NCBI GenBank assembly: GCA_037178975.1 | Contig: JASJZH010000003.1 | Location: 6,138,001-6,202,000, forward strand | Length of the DNA: 64,000 nt | Origin: Oscheius tipulae | Lineage: Eukaryota > Nematoda > Chromadorea > Rhabditida > Rhabditidae | Direction of reading: 5' to 3' | Shown here: positions 34,905 to 46,754 of the stretch, piece by piece | How the letters are laid out: each line of letters begins with the position of its first letter | Numbering within the stretch: the first letter of the stretch is position 1 | Notes under the pieces: generated by a model | Seen by the model: only the letters and a program-made list of their open reading frames with translations | Database searches by the model: none | Told to the model about the DNA's origin: nothing | Position numbers and translations under genes: made by a program

Positions 34905-35733
34905 ATGTCAGCAATCAAACGTCCGCCGGAGGATGATTCCAAGCTCCCAACTTACAAACTCGTCATCATCGGCAGCGGAGGAGTTGGCAAATCGTGTCTA
35001 ACCATTCAATTTTTCCAGGTTCCTTTGTCTTTTTTTTATCTCAGAAAACATGTTGGTTTAGAAACAATTTGTGGACTATTACGACCCGACTATCGAAGAC
35101 CAGTACATCCAGCATTGCGAGGTCGATGGTCATTGGGTCATCCTTGATGGTAGTATTGTTGAAGAAACGGACAAAAAATGGTTTTAGTCTTGGACACAGC
35201 CGGTCAAGAAGAGTTCTCGGCGATGAGAGAACAGTATATGCGACACGGGAAGGGCTTTCTTTTGGTCTTCTCCGTTACCGAACGCAAATCTTTCGAGGTT
35301 TGAAATGTTTACTTTTTGTCAAACTGTTTGTTCAGGAAGCCCAGAAATTGTACAAGCAGGTGTTGCGAGTGAAGGACAAGACCGAATACCCAGTCCTGCT
35401 CGTGGCAAATAAGATAAATTGTCGTGTTTTGCGTAGAAGATGGTCATCTTCCAGACTGATCTAATCTCACAGCGGGTGGTCAGCGAGACAGAAGGACGTA
35501 CTTTGGCAGCCGAGCTGAAACTTCCTTACATTGAAACCTCGGCCAAAGTAAGATTTCTGTAATCCGTTCCGAAACAGGATTTTTAGGCAAATACGAATGT
35601 GGACGCGGCCTTCCACGAGCTTGTTCGAATAGTCAAAAGTTTTCCGTCGGACGAGGAAGAAGACGACGAGGCAGGAGCCGCGAAAAAGACGAAGTCGAAG
35701 AAGAAGAAAGACAAACAGTGCTCAATTTCTTAG
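34905..35733 (+). CDS. MRAS: M-Ras-type small GTPase
   Basis: Six exons. N-terminus [20 protein letters not shown] has the P-loop GSGGVGKS. The effector loop [16 protein letters not shown] is M-Ras-like, and switch [21 protein letters not shown] is intact. [14 protein letters not shown] and [10 protein letters not shown] follow. The NKxD motif is interrupted by about 41 nt before [10 protein letters not shown]; the only in-frame canonical solution is a 29-nt intron that leaves four extra residues. YIETSAK (G5) is intact. The tail is Lys-rich and ends in the CAAX box CSIS, predicting farnesylation at the plasma membrane. M-Ras acts in the SHOC2-PP1 Raf-activating complex. Confidence 0.9.
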
Positions 35734-36007
35734 CCTGCTGTGCCTATTTTTCACTGTCTCTGTTGTGAACCCCAATTTTGTGATATACGGTGCTGTTTCT
35801 TATCTATTTTTCACTTTCTATACACAAAATGTAACCTAATTCGCCTGATAAAAACCGCTCAAATTTCATACTCTGTTCTTCATTGGAAGAACCAATATCT
35901 ATCTCCTTTTTTCCAACGAGCGTACCATAACAACACCTCACTACCGATTCAAATTCTAGCCCTGAATCCCCATTTCCAGATCTCCAAAATATCTATTTCT
36001 AGCAGAC

Positions 36008-39000
36008 ATGATGAATCTGGATCGATTTCCTGGTATGCAGATAGCCGAAAAGCCGGCAGTTCCTCAAATGAAGACGAGGGTCAGTCTCGATGAGGTTTTC
36101 GGATTCGTTACGGAAAATGTAGTCTCCGATATTGTTACGCCGTACAAAGTGAGCATTTTTGGTTGTTGTTCTGTACAAAGGAAATTCAGCTGATTCTGTC
36201 TGATTTGATTCATCTGATCCAGGAAATTGACCCCGATGATAGTGTTCTACTGCGAGAAGAAGCCATTTTGTAAATCTTTTCGTTTTTTTTTACGATAACT
36301 ATTTTAGAGCCCACTCAATGCTTTATGGACTGATAAACCACGAGGATATGTCGTTTGGGGATCTGAGAAAGTGCGTCCGGCATCTGGACCAGAATGTTCG
36401 CAAAGAAGTCGAAATTTACGATCTTTTTATGTTCAAGTAACTGTCCAATTTGCTTTTCCAAGTCAAAACTTTCGAATGTTTGCGAAGCAGCGAGGGGAGT
36501 CGAAGAAAGTCTACTTTGCGGATCCCTCTGAGTCTAGAAGAAAAGATGGAGCGATTCGGCAGTTTAGCTACAGAAGTCCCATCCAGCTGTTCACACAAAA
36601 ACTTTACGTGGCCAGCTGTAACCAGACGCAGCAGGAACAGTTCGAAATGCATCAGAAGATCAAGGAATACATCATGGGAACCTGGCCGCTCGAGTTCGTC
36701 GCTCTGTTTTTGAAACTTGAAGATGTTTTGCAGAATTTCTGGGCCAAAAGAGACGCTTGGACTGCCTTTTGAAATCAACACGTCAATCAAATCAAGGCAG
36801 TGGCTTAGAAAACAGATGCATCTCTTACAGGTGCCTTGTTTTAGCTCAAAAACGAAATAATCCTGCAGATATGTCCCACGGAGGCTATAAAAGAAGACCA
36901 GCTTCTCGATTGGTGTGGAAGGATAAAAAAATGCCACAAGGATATCCCAGATGTTGTTCGTTTTCCCTCATTTTTTTTGCATATATTCCTGTTTTAGCAT
37001 CTCCTCGAAATGATCAACCACGTGATGCATGAGAACTTTTACAAAGCAGAGGAGGCGCTCCGTCGCTTCTTCGATCTCTCGGTCTTCAGGTTTCAACCAT
37101 TTTGTTCTCGATCTATGACTATTTCTCAGGCCAAATACAACTCCACTCCTTCCGGTACTTCCTCCCTTGACAGCTAGAATGGGCGTAGCAGACCAAAGAA
37201 CCTTCCGATACGGACCTCTGGTGGCAGCAAGACTTCATAGGGTTTTCGGAGACAGGTACTCAACAATTCTTCTGACAAACTCGTACAAAACAGAGAAATG
37301 GCCCGTTTTCTTCTATACGAGTGCTTACGCGAAGCCCAGTCTACTGGTGACAACATCTGTCACAAGATGGTCTGTCTAGAAATGAGTCTGCTGAGCAGCT
37401 CTCAAATGGGAAAGACCGAGACGATGGAAGAAAGACGGAATCTGAGGAAAGGTCCCAATCGGGACGGGGCTCCAGTGATCGACGTCGTTCATTCGGACAA
37501 GTGTTGTCAATCGTGGGCTTTGCTCTTATTTTCTCGTTCAAAGATGATGTTCAGAGGCGACCGAGATCCAGAGGAGCATCATCATGCCGTCGAGATGCAA
37601 CTGGACGCGGCTATGACCCTCGCTGACGCTATTGAACGATTCAGAAGTGGAAATCTAGTCACGTAAAGGACTGTCTCTTCCCAATGAATATTGAATTCAG
37701 ATTCGAGTACGGCACCGAGGTGACAGAATGTGTTTCTCTCGATGACAAAGACGCCAAATCGCGGCTTGTGCACGAAGCTGCTCTGGCCACTATGAGCAGT
37801 TTTCGAATGGTCCAGGGCCTGTATACGTCTGCTCGAAACACGGCCACTGCGCTGATCGAGAGCAACGGCTCAGACGGTACGGCTAGTCATCATGAAACAG
37901 AAGCTCAGGTTGGTTTAGTTTATTATCAGATTGAGACGATTGATTGACGAAGACCGTTGAAGCTCACAGAAAGGAATGAAGAGCGGACAGATTACTCTGG
38001 AAATTTTTAATTAAAAGGGGAGAAAGGGATAGTAAACTTACGTCAGACAGTTCTGACAACTTGCTCTTAACAACAGCATAGGAGGCAATGAGAATTTCGA
38101 CGATGACCCCGAGTGGAAAGCTCGGTTGCCTCCTCTTCGAGATACCTATGTGGTTCGACGCTGATTCTTGCTCTTGTTCTGGCAGTTGTCCAGAAACATT
38201 CTGAAGAAGTCATCTCGCCTTCCTCCATCTTCAGCTGCCTTTTCTTATGCCATTCGGCTTTTTCCCTCTCTCGATCACCTTGACATTTCGACAAAAAGTG
38301 ATACTGGTATATTACAGTCGAGAGAATATACCAGTAGGTCAAAGAGTCAATGAGACCGGCCATTATTCTCATCCTGACTGTTCTTTGAAAGTCTACCAGC
38401 ATCAGTCGGAAACCCATTGCGATTCTGAGGCTGCTAGATTGTATTTTGCTCGGAACTCACGTGTGTCACTGTAGACTAGTTTCATTCTATTTCTCTCCAT
38501 CCATATCTGTTCCAACCGCTTACTGATAGTCTAAGTGATTCCGAAGTAAAATATCATTCATTCGTTGCTGTCTTTATTCGCGTCATTGCAATTTTCAGGC
38601 TATTGCCGCCATAAATCTCATCTACACAGATGCACTGGAAGGCAATTGGAGTCAGGCACTGTCGGAAATTGAGCGATTGGAACGGCTTTATCCAAGGAAT
38701 ATCAACTGGAAGGTTCTTTTTACCATTTTCACTCGATAACTAACCCTTTTCAGTGTGCCAAACATGTCCTCCTAGCTAAATCCTGTCTCCATTTCAACGA
38801 CTCGTTCCGTCAAGGCAAACTGGACGAATGCGAGACAGAGTTGCCCAACTTGGAGCGGTTCAGCTACCAAGAATGGCTGCTGAGGAAAACAACGTTGTTG
38901 GCACTCAAAGACGAGATCAAGAACGCTCATTCGATCCTCGAGAAGGAGGAAGAATGTCTGAAGAGCGGGCGGCAGGACGTTTACTACAAGGCCAGGTCGG

Positions 39001-39813
39001 TTAATCTCTTTCTCAGTTAAAACAAACTGTCTCTTCGTACAACGTCCGTGTTGGTTGTGTGTCCTTTTGTCTCTAGCCTGTTACCACAAGTTGCGTGCCC
39101 TTTTCTCACATTTGCAGTTATAAGGGCTACTTAATCTTCATTTGGAGCCCAATATTCAGGGTTCCAAACAGTTAATGTCTGTGTAGCGACGCAACTGCCT
39201 TACTGGCCATTGACAAGTAACCTTATCATCTGTCTTGTTCTTTCAGAGTCAGCATCCAAGCCGCTGTGACAAACGCCCGTCTCGGAAAGGCCTATCCACA
39301 CGAGGAGCAGCTCGTCCTGCTGCCTGGTCTTTTGGACAAACAACAACAGAAGGTCGTCTCGTTGATGGTCACTCGTAGGCTGGGCTTCTATTATGTAAGT
39401 TCGCTTATTTTTCCTTTAAAAGCAGCTTGCAGATCATGCTGGGGAAGTTGGATCTGGCAGTCGATCAGCTCACGAAAACCGTCAATACTACGAACTATAC
39501 GCTCTTCGAAGACGCCATGGCTTCTCTGGGGTTCGGTTACTTACAGCTAAAGTTGAGCAATCCGGCTGGACCGATAGAAAGTTTGTTCCCTTCTTGAATC
39601 TATCAAACTTTCATTTCAGCCCACAAATTTCTCGAGAGAGCCGTAACTCTCTTTTCCAAGGCCGGCTATCCGATTCTGGTCAAAAATGCTCTCAAATACA
39701 AGGTGGAACTGTTCGAATTGACAGGAAACGAGGATGAAATGATGGAAGCGCTGGAACGATTCGGCCAGCTGGACGACGAATATCCGGGTTATGTTGACTG
39801 GTTACTGTTATGA
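36008..39813 (+). CDS. ANAPC5: anaphase-promoting complex subunit 5
   Basis: About 15 exons. N-terminal helices (VSDIVTPYK, DSVLLREEAILAHSMLYGL, SFGDLRKCVRHLD) match the APC5 N-terminus. A TPR region follows with the APC5 signature LHRVFGDREMARFLLYECLREAQ, then AIAAINLIYTDALEGN, CLHFNDSFRQGKLDE, RLGKAYPHEEQLVLL and a C-terminal KFLERAVTLFSKAGYPILV. APC5 is a scaffold subunit of the APC/C ubiquitin ligase that controls mitotic exit. The gene has one long intron (37909-38598, 690 nt) with coding-like islands; other introns are mostly under 60 nt, apart from the roughly 250-nt one before VSIQAAVTNA (about 39000-39245). Confidence 0.88.
38065..38470. other. coding-like islands in the long APC5 intron
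   Basis: On the plus strand, GGNENFDDDPEWKARLPPL then RDTYVL join through a 33-nt GT-AG intron to SRNILKKSSRLPPSSAAF. On the minus strand a 116-codon frame (38067-38417) includes GDREREKAEWHKKRQLKME. No start, stop and polyA set supports either. It may be an alternative APC5 exon, a nested gene fragment, or chance. Confidence 0.25.
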
Positions 39814-40064
39814 TCTCAGGTTTTTATAAATTATTTTATAGCAATTTCTTCACAGGAAATGTATGACTAAACATCAATCTCTTCACAGGAACTGTATAAT
39901 GGTAGAATTAGAAATCAAGAAGGGGGGACGCTCAAGTCTTTACTTAGTACCAGTCGGCTGCGACGACTTCGATGTCCTCGATGTCATTAACGATCAGACT
40001 ATAACATGAGCAATTTTACATTAATGACGGACGGACAAACGGAGATTAACTCTTTTCTATAACG

Positions 40065-43000
40065 CTAAATTTTAAACGCTATCTCCATATTTTTCTCAGC
40101 CAAGTCTTCCTCGAGCATTCGAATGCGTCTCTCGTGCTGTCTCATCACAGCCTTCATTCGCATCAGATCGCCGATCAGCTCTTCCATCGACGTCGGGACG
40201 GTCTGAACTTCCAATTCTCATTACATTGCTGTTAGAGCTTGTGCGTAAATTAGGAGAGAAAAATAGTTTCTGAGAGATTTTCGTTAGACTAAAGTTTCGT
40301 AGGGCGCGAGAATTGTGCCCACTCTGTGTGGACCGTACACATTGAAACTCACATCAGCTTGGCTAATGCTCATCCTCGGAGACGGACTGGCTTGTGTCAT
40401 TCTCTGTTGCGGCGGAGGAGCGAGATCCTCGTGGTCAGGAAGTCGGGCCTGATCTCTCTTGATCCGATCCAATTCGGCCGCAGCTCTTCGCTGTCCAGCT
40501 GTCGGAGCTCCGTCGTCTCTTTCAGCCCTAGATCTCAGTTGGACCTGCTGTTTTGGCTTCATTGGATCCAGCTTCGGAGCCTCGTCCTCGACATGAGATG
40601 CCCGAGAAGAGGCTGGCCGAGAAGTGGGTTGAGATCTCGTAACGACCTCGATTCCCATATCGTCGTCGACGACTGGTCGACGCGGGGAAGACTGAGCTTG
40701 ACTAGAAGGGCGAGAAGCCTGCGCCTGACTCGCAGGACGCGAACTGGGAGCACTCTGCGGTTCAGGAGAACGACTGGGAGCCGCTTCCGAAGCAGTGGGG
40801 GCCAACTGGTTCAGAATATTGGCCTTTTTGGCAACTTGCAACTTGGGTTTGCTGTTCGCGGCAGCTGCAGCAGCATTGACTGGAGCCAGATTGGGCTCAG
40901 AGTTCTTTCCTTCCATGAATTCTTCTGCTGTCAAGGCTGGAACTGTTGACCGCGTATCGGGATAGAGATCCGTCTGGAAGAGGTCGGACTTCCTGGGGAC
41001 GAAGAACTGGAGGACGTCGACCACTCCCTTTGTCGTTAGCTTGTAGATTCTGTAAAAGAGGAATAAACTCGTAATCTGATCAACAGACCGGTTTATCTCG
41101 TTCTCCTCGGATGTGATACCTCTTTTAGACTGGAACCCAATAGCTCTCTGTGGCTCACTGGTCGTGTAAGTATTAATGTAGTGGACGAAAGGATACTCTT
41201 GGTTGACTTCGTAGTACCGGATCGCACAGTCTCCCTACATCATTTTTTACTCTCTTTAAGAACTAGACCAACCTTTCCGCAAAGATAAAGGAGACCAGTG
41301 TCCTCATCATATAGAGGGAACAGAACCCCGTTGGATGTATCCAGCTCCTCTTCCACAATGGGTACTGACAGGTTTTCGGGGTCTCTGATCGCGTAAAGGC
41401 GCTCGGATCTCTTCGTGAATCCGGTGGTGATGACTCTTCCATCTCTCACGAAAATGGCCCTCTGAGGCTTGACGCCTTCATGACCAATTCCCTCGGATAG
41501 TACTTCGCCCGAGTGAGAGTCAAGGATTCGGATCTTCTTGTCCTGAGACCACTTTGTTCTCATAGTAAAGAAAGGGAACCTTGCAAGTTGTAATGAAACG
41601 ACTTCCATCGTAGTTGAATCCAATACTCCAGATTTGGTCTGGGTGCCCGGCGATTTCAAGGAGAGCCTCCCCTGTTCCAACGTTCCACAGAAGCAGCTTG
41701 TTCTCTCCTCCTGAAAGATAATTAGTCTGTTAGGGAAGCAGGTTTCAGTTATAAGCATGACATTTCAGAACAACGAGCCAGACTAAAGGAAGTCATTTTT
41801 GTGTTGGGGTGCTGTACAAAAGTTTCCTTCTGTTCTCTAAGCTCAATCAGCGTTACAGACAGAGACTTTGCACGCGAAAAGTCTTAGGAAAAACGTCTGA
41901 TCCCTCAAGAAATCAACCTTCTCCAATTGACTTGTCCCTCAAAGAAATAAACGAAAACAGCTCTCAGTTTTCAGAGGGCGATCTCCCCCGTAGTGTCAGT
42001 TGTTGTTTTCACCTGCTGTCAAAAGAAGATTGTTGGCCGTCGGATGCCAGGCCAACGTGTTGACTCTCTTCTGATGACCACATAGCTCGACCACCGGCTC
42101 AGTCAGATTTCTCATCATGCCACGTTCCGGAATCAGCCAGACTTTAGCCGTCGTATCCTCCGAGCAAGAGGCAATGACATTGTCATTGAAGGGACTCCAG
42201 GCTACTTCCAGACACGGAGCTTTGTGAGCATCGACGAACGGATAATCCTTGTCAACTCGTCCGATCTGAAAAAGTTTTTTTTTGGCGTCTCGACAAACAG
42301 ACCGCGTTTCCGGTAATCTGTTTGGATAGGTTCCAGTCAGAAACCTTTTTCCAGAAACTGTCTCTCTTTTGCAGTGTCCAAACATTGTTTTTACGTGGTG
42401 CCCTCGGGATGTTTCACACTTTCCTTAGCTCAAATCAGAGAGGGAGAGAGACTCTTCGTCATCGGGGGCAAATAGGAACGCGTAGTAATAGCCGAGGGGC
42501 TGGCAGCCGAGCGCGCAATTCAAGCACAGGCAAACAGCCTGGAACACGAGGAGAAGAGCATCTGGGTTAGTAAACTGGTAGGCTGAAAAGATTGGTTTCT
42601 ATCATGTAGAAGTACAAATATGAATTGTTTTCCAGATTACCTACAACAAACTCTTATCGGTTTTACGGAAACTCGTTTCAAACTAAAACTTTAAAACTAA
42701 CGAGAATTGGATTGAAGTTATTGTATTTCCAAGTAACAGTTGATTCCAGATCTATAAATTGAGTTAAACTTAGACCGGCAAGTCAAAAGAGCCAGGTGTC
42801 AGCTGAAGTTTCGGTCTGCTTATAGTAGAGCTTTTTTGGTAGCCAACTGCTACAAGCAGAACTCTGGTTTTCTCATGGCTTACAGAGGTTACATTGGGAT
42901 CCTAATTAGCTAAACTATAGCAATAAAGAATGTCCAAGGTGAGGTGCTCCATCTGTTCGTCTGGTTCATTGCCTCGGAATTGGTAAAACTAAGAGGCAGC

Positions 43001-43417
43001 GAGCAATGGACCAGTTTTCTATGACTCAGATAGTTTTCTGGAAATCTGGGGACGCTGGAAATGCCAACGAATTCGCGGAATTCTTGTGACCATCCGCTCC
43101 ACTTTCTGTTCTTTGGGCTTTCACAAAGTAACCGCTATTGCCGTGAAACGGTACTACAGAGCTCGAAAGTTTATCAGAGAATACTCACCTTATTGACTGG
43201 AATAACCTGGAAAGGACCTCCGGCTCCCTTGTTGATAAAGGCTATGTACTTGGGATTGACAGCGCAGAAAAGTGAATCCCATGTGATTTCCGTCACCTAA
43301 AGAACATCAGCACTTCAATGGATTAGTACGTACCTTGATCTCACTCATACAGAGTTCATGTTTGATGGGTTTGCAGTAGACATGACGGAATTTTGACTGC
43401 CTCACTATATTGGCCAT
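40065..43417 (-). CDS. cor-1: coronin, actin-binding WD-repeat protein
   Basis: N-terminus MANIVRQSKFRHVYCKPIKH is the coronin signature, followed by TWDSLFCAVNPKYIAFI, PCLEVAWSPFNDNVIASCSE, TAKVWLIPERGMM, CGHQKRVNTLAWHPTANNLL, VRDGRVITTGFTKRSERL, LDTSNGVLFPLYDEDTGLLY and LYLCGK, all colinear with coronin 1. The extension has FFVPRKSDLFQTDLYPDT, a Ser/Pro/Gln-rich linker, and a C-terminal coiled coil (MEELIGDLMRMKAVMRQHE) for trimerisation. Coronins bind F-actin and Arp2/3. An intron of about 0.9 kb lies at 42270-43190. The stretch 43418-43972 upstream is the probable 5' flank, with no gene seen. Confidence 0.95.
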
Positions 43418-43972
43418 GCTGTTTGAAAGCTCCAAAGAGTTCTGATCTCGGAAATCGATCGACTGGATTGACTCCCCGGGCGACCACGCCCACCACAACT
43501 TACGCCCCCGTCGGCTGCCATCCGAGCGAGCCTCCGTGTTTGTTGTTTCGAAAGAGCAAAAAGCTCGAATAGCTTCGAATAAAACAGCTTGGAACGAGCA
43601 AGTATTTCCACAACTCCATGTTCCTGCCGTGAGGAGGCCACTTTATCCTCGCTAAAGTAAAGCGACCGAGTAGTTACCTTTTTAGGTGGTAGGGTCACTA
43701 CAAACCCTCTTACAACAAGGCATTGGCTTGCTGTATTGCCACAATAGTATGTACGTTTACTGGGTGCTTGCTTTTCGGGGAAATTCGGTTTGTGGACCAT
43801 ACGATCTTTTTTGGAAGAGGCATATAGGTCTTTCTCCCAGTTTTGAAAGGAAGTAATGCTTACTCTCTAGTTTCGAATGAGACTTATCTTACCAATTCAA
43901 TATGGGCTTCATTATCTTTTTGAACAGTTAGGTTGAAGCTGTTGCGGGTCTCTAGCGAACACGGGACAAGGA

Positions 43973-44605
43973 ACAAGGGACAGAGAGAAACCCTAAAGGA
44001 ATGCAACCCGAAGTCAACAGAACTAGCTTGAACTGGAACTATCAAAACAAAGGACACGACAGCATACAGAGCTTTTACGCCTGCCGTCATGAAAATGAAA
44101 AGCAACCGCCTGCAGCCATTTTGAATCTTCTGACAGCCCCAGTATCCAGCGTAACTTCAGGCGGATTCAATATTCTGAAAACTTCGAGCAACGACCACAT
44201 GGAAAAGTGTCCCTACTTTGACAATTTCTTCAAAGAATTTGGGCGCAGGATCTACCAGAAGCATCTCCTCAGCAACTTCTAGGTCAGTAACTCTAGTTCT
44301 CAAACAGAAAGAGAGAGGCAGAGACAGAAACGTAGACAGCGTGATCGAAGCCGTAAGGGAAGACTGATAATGCTCTGATTCTGCTTCCAAATTCTTGGAA
44401 AATAGACATAAGTAGAGACACTTTTTCAACGTGGTTGTTGTTCGATACTTTCAGGAGAGTAAATCCGGAGTTACACTGGATAAGAAAAATCTGAATACTG
44501 TGAGACTGTCAGAAGATTCTGGTAGATTAAGGTTTGATAGTTCTAGCCCATGCTAGTTTTGTTGACTTCTGGTTGCACTCCTTTAGGGTTTCTCTCTGTC
44601 CCTTG
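43973..44605. mobile_element. inverted-repeat element, MITE-like
   Basis: The left arm (43973-44048, starting ACAAGGGACAGAGAGAAACC) and the right arm (about 44532-44605) are inverted copies of each other over about 75 bp with roughly 90 percent identity by eye; matching internal ends read GAACTATCAAA. The 480-bp interior has no transposase motif; frames within it (44001-44282, 44157-44429) are not supported as genes. No clear target-site duplication was identified. It sits in the spacer between the coronin and receptor-like genes. A MITE or other non-autonomous DNA element is the best guess; a hairpin RNA locus is the alternative. Confidence 0.65.
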
Positions 44606-44960
44606 TCTCTTACCCGCCGATGCGGTTTTTAACCTGCTCTTTTCCTCTTTTCTCGAATTCCTCCCACAGCTTCTGCGTCGGTCCCTCGTCAATCGAAGCA
44701 AACGTTCTCAGGTAGAAGAGGCCTCGGTTCCTTCGAGACGGTTTTCTGCACAAACTCAATAAATTCTAGCCTTACATATACTATTTTCTCGATTCGTTGT
44801 TGATGTCACGTCAGTGTACTCCAAGATGGGAGTTGAAGAATGAAGTTATATACTTTGTTGCCCAAGAGCTTGTTCGAGACAAAGGGGAATGTTAATTTAT
44901 TCTGTACTATTGAAATTGAGATATGTCAGGCTAAAATAGAGATCCAATGAGGAGAATAGA
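44606..44960. other. 3' flank between inverted-repeat element and receptor-like gene
   Basis: No gene is supported here. A frame at 44550-44762 begins inside the repeat arm and has no motif. Confidence 0.5.
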
Positions 44961-46754
44961 TTACTTGTTGCTCCAGATACTTCTGTTATCGAAGCCAAGA
45001 ATCAGCTCTTTAGTAGCCTTTTTCCTTGAGAACAATGCTATTGGAGGTAGGAAAGATTCTGTTTTGTTCTCTTGCTCCGACTTTTCTTCTTTTCCAGTCT
45101 CGACATGTTCTTTCACTTCCGGCCCAGGAATCACAGTTGTCTCTGTCACTGCTTCTTCCACTGTCTCCTCGACTACTTCCAGTTCCTCCGGAACTGTCTC
45201 AATTATCTCTTTAGGCACTTGACCCTTCTCAGGAGGCTGTGGAATCTTAGGAATATCCAACTGTTTTGGTGAAACTCTTGTTCCTCTTCTGGACATCGGA
45301 TGAATTGGTTTCCTTGAATCGGCACTGACAAAGGAAGATCTCCTGATGACAGACATCCGCCCAACGCTCGTATCTCCGACTTGTGATGATCGGAACCCGG
45401 CGCTTCTTTCTGGGAAATACTTGCGCAATCGTGGAATTCTTCTACAGGTAGCCGAGGTGACCATGTCAAAGAGCTCGCCGTATCTCCACATGTAGACAAA
45501 GAAATTGATTGTGGTCTGTAAATAGGTTCTTTGAATATGTAAGGGACTCCCACGGAGTGAGACAAAGAATCAGACACCGACCTTGCTCAACGTCAGCGAA
45601 TAGAGCAGCGTCGAGTAGTCTTTGTTGATATTTACCGGGTTGAAAAACAGAAGAACGTCGGGAATGAATAAAAGAGCCATCGAGTTCAGAGTGACAAAGC
45701 CGAGAGTGATAGCTGCATTCCTATGCATTTTTCTTTGATGAGGTGTCAGATCTTGCAGTCTTTGTCCCTAAACTAACAGTTCTGCCCGTATTGATAACTG
45801 CTCACTTTTCTCAGGTAGAGAATAATCGCCGTGTAAATGATCGCACTTGCGAGGTTGGCCAGCATTCGAAGAGACAACATGGCTCCATAGGCTACATGAT
45901 GAGCTGCTCCTTTGGCAGCCACACATTGGGCCGTTGTCGGAGAATGGTCTTCCCAGAGAAGAATGTAGTTTAGAACTGAGAGAAAGAGTGTGATCAGCTG
46001 TGGACCTGAATCGGACAGTATTTCTATGTTGTACGTTTTGATCGTTGAGGCTAGTAGTGCTCTTTTGGTTTTATACCTGTTGTTTTCTGCGACCTAATGT
46101 TTTTTATAGTACACCTTGAGTTTTGACTCTTTTGGCAAGGTTGTTCATAATGTATCTTCTTTACAAGTCCACAAAGTTTGTTAAAGGTTGTACCAACTTA
46201 CTGGATTATAGACGTCTATTACAAAAAAGAAATGTTACTATAGAAGTCGCCATAATTGAATACTTGAACTCACACGAGAGCAAGATAATAGTGTATGTCC
46301 ATCCAGCGCGAAGATACCACAAGGGAAATACGGAACAGACCAAAAAGTTCAGTGAGGTAGTTAGAGGCAGAATTCCAAGAAGTGGAGTAGCATAGTTATG
46401 CAAAGGAAGAGCCGGTTTGAGGGCGCATTCCCAAACTGTCGAAACTCCGTCTTCTGAAATGAAACGCCGTCTACCACTTTGTCTATAAGACTTACCCTGT
46501 CTTCTGGTTGCCAAATCAAGTCTGTGGACGGCGATTAGCATAAATGCGACAGCGTACGAAGTGTCGGCAAAAGCCTGAGAGACAATCAAGAGGAATTCTC
46601 TTCTCTCCCTAAAACGTCCTTTTTTTGTATCACCTCCTACTCACCGATTCTTTTTCTTTCCAAAAATGGAATAGACTAGGATTCCGTTGGTAAGAATAAT
46701 CACGCCGCCTTCGGCCAAATAGAGGTACATCGAGGTGAGAAAGCTCACCGACAT
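44961..46754 (-). CDS. multi-pass membrane protein, probable nematode 7TM receptor
   Basis: Several exons with consecutive hydrophobic segments: GGVIILTNGILVYSIFG (TM1), AFADTSYAVAFMLIAV (TM2), a TM3-4 region (LLGILPLTTSLNFLVCSVF, WTYTIILLSCEF), ITLFLSVLNYILLW, MLANLASAIIYTAIILYL, and TINFFVYMWRYGELF (TM7 end). A cytosolic tail of about 150 residues follows with Ser/Arg segments and a Glu/Val-rich stretch (EVVEETVEEAVTETTV). The TM1 L-x-N-x-I-L and the N-F-x-V-Y at TM7 are typical of nematode serpentine receptors. No family was assigned. Exon edges in the middle are uncertain. Confidence 0.6.

Noticed and set aside
40326-40949. 207-codon plus-strand open frame
   Set aside because: Antisense to the Ser/Pro/Gln-rich linker exon of coronin; Ser/Arg-rich shadow without motifs.
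44001-44429. Open frames inside the inverted-repeat element as a transposase
   Set aside because: Fewer than 95 codons, no DDE/DDD pattern or DNA-binding motif, and they overlap on opposite strands.
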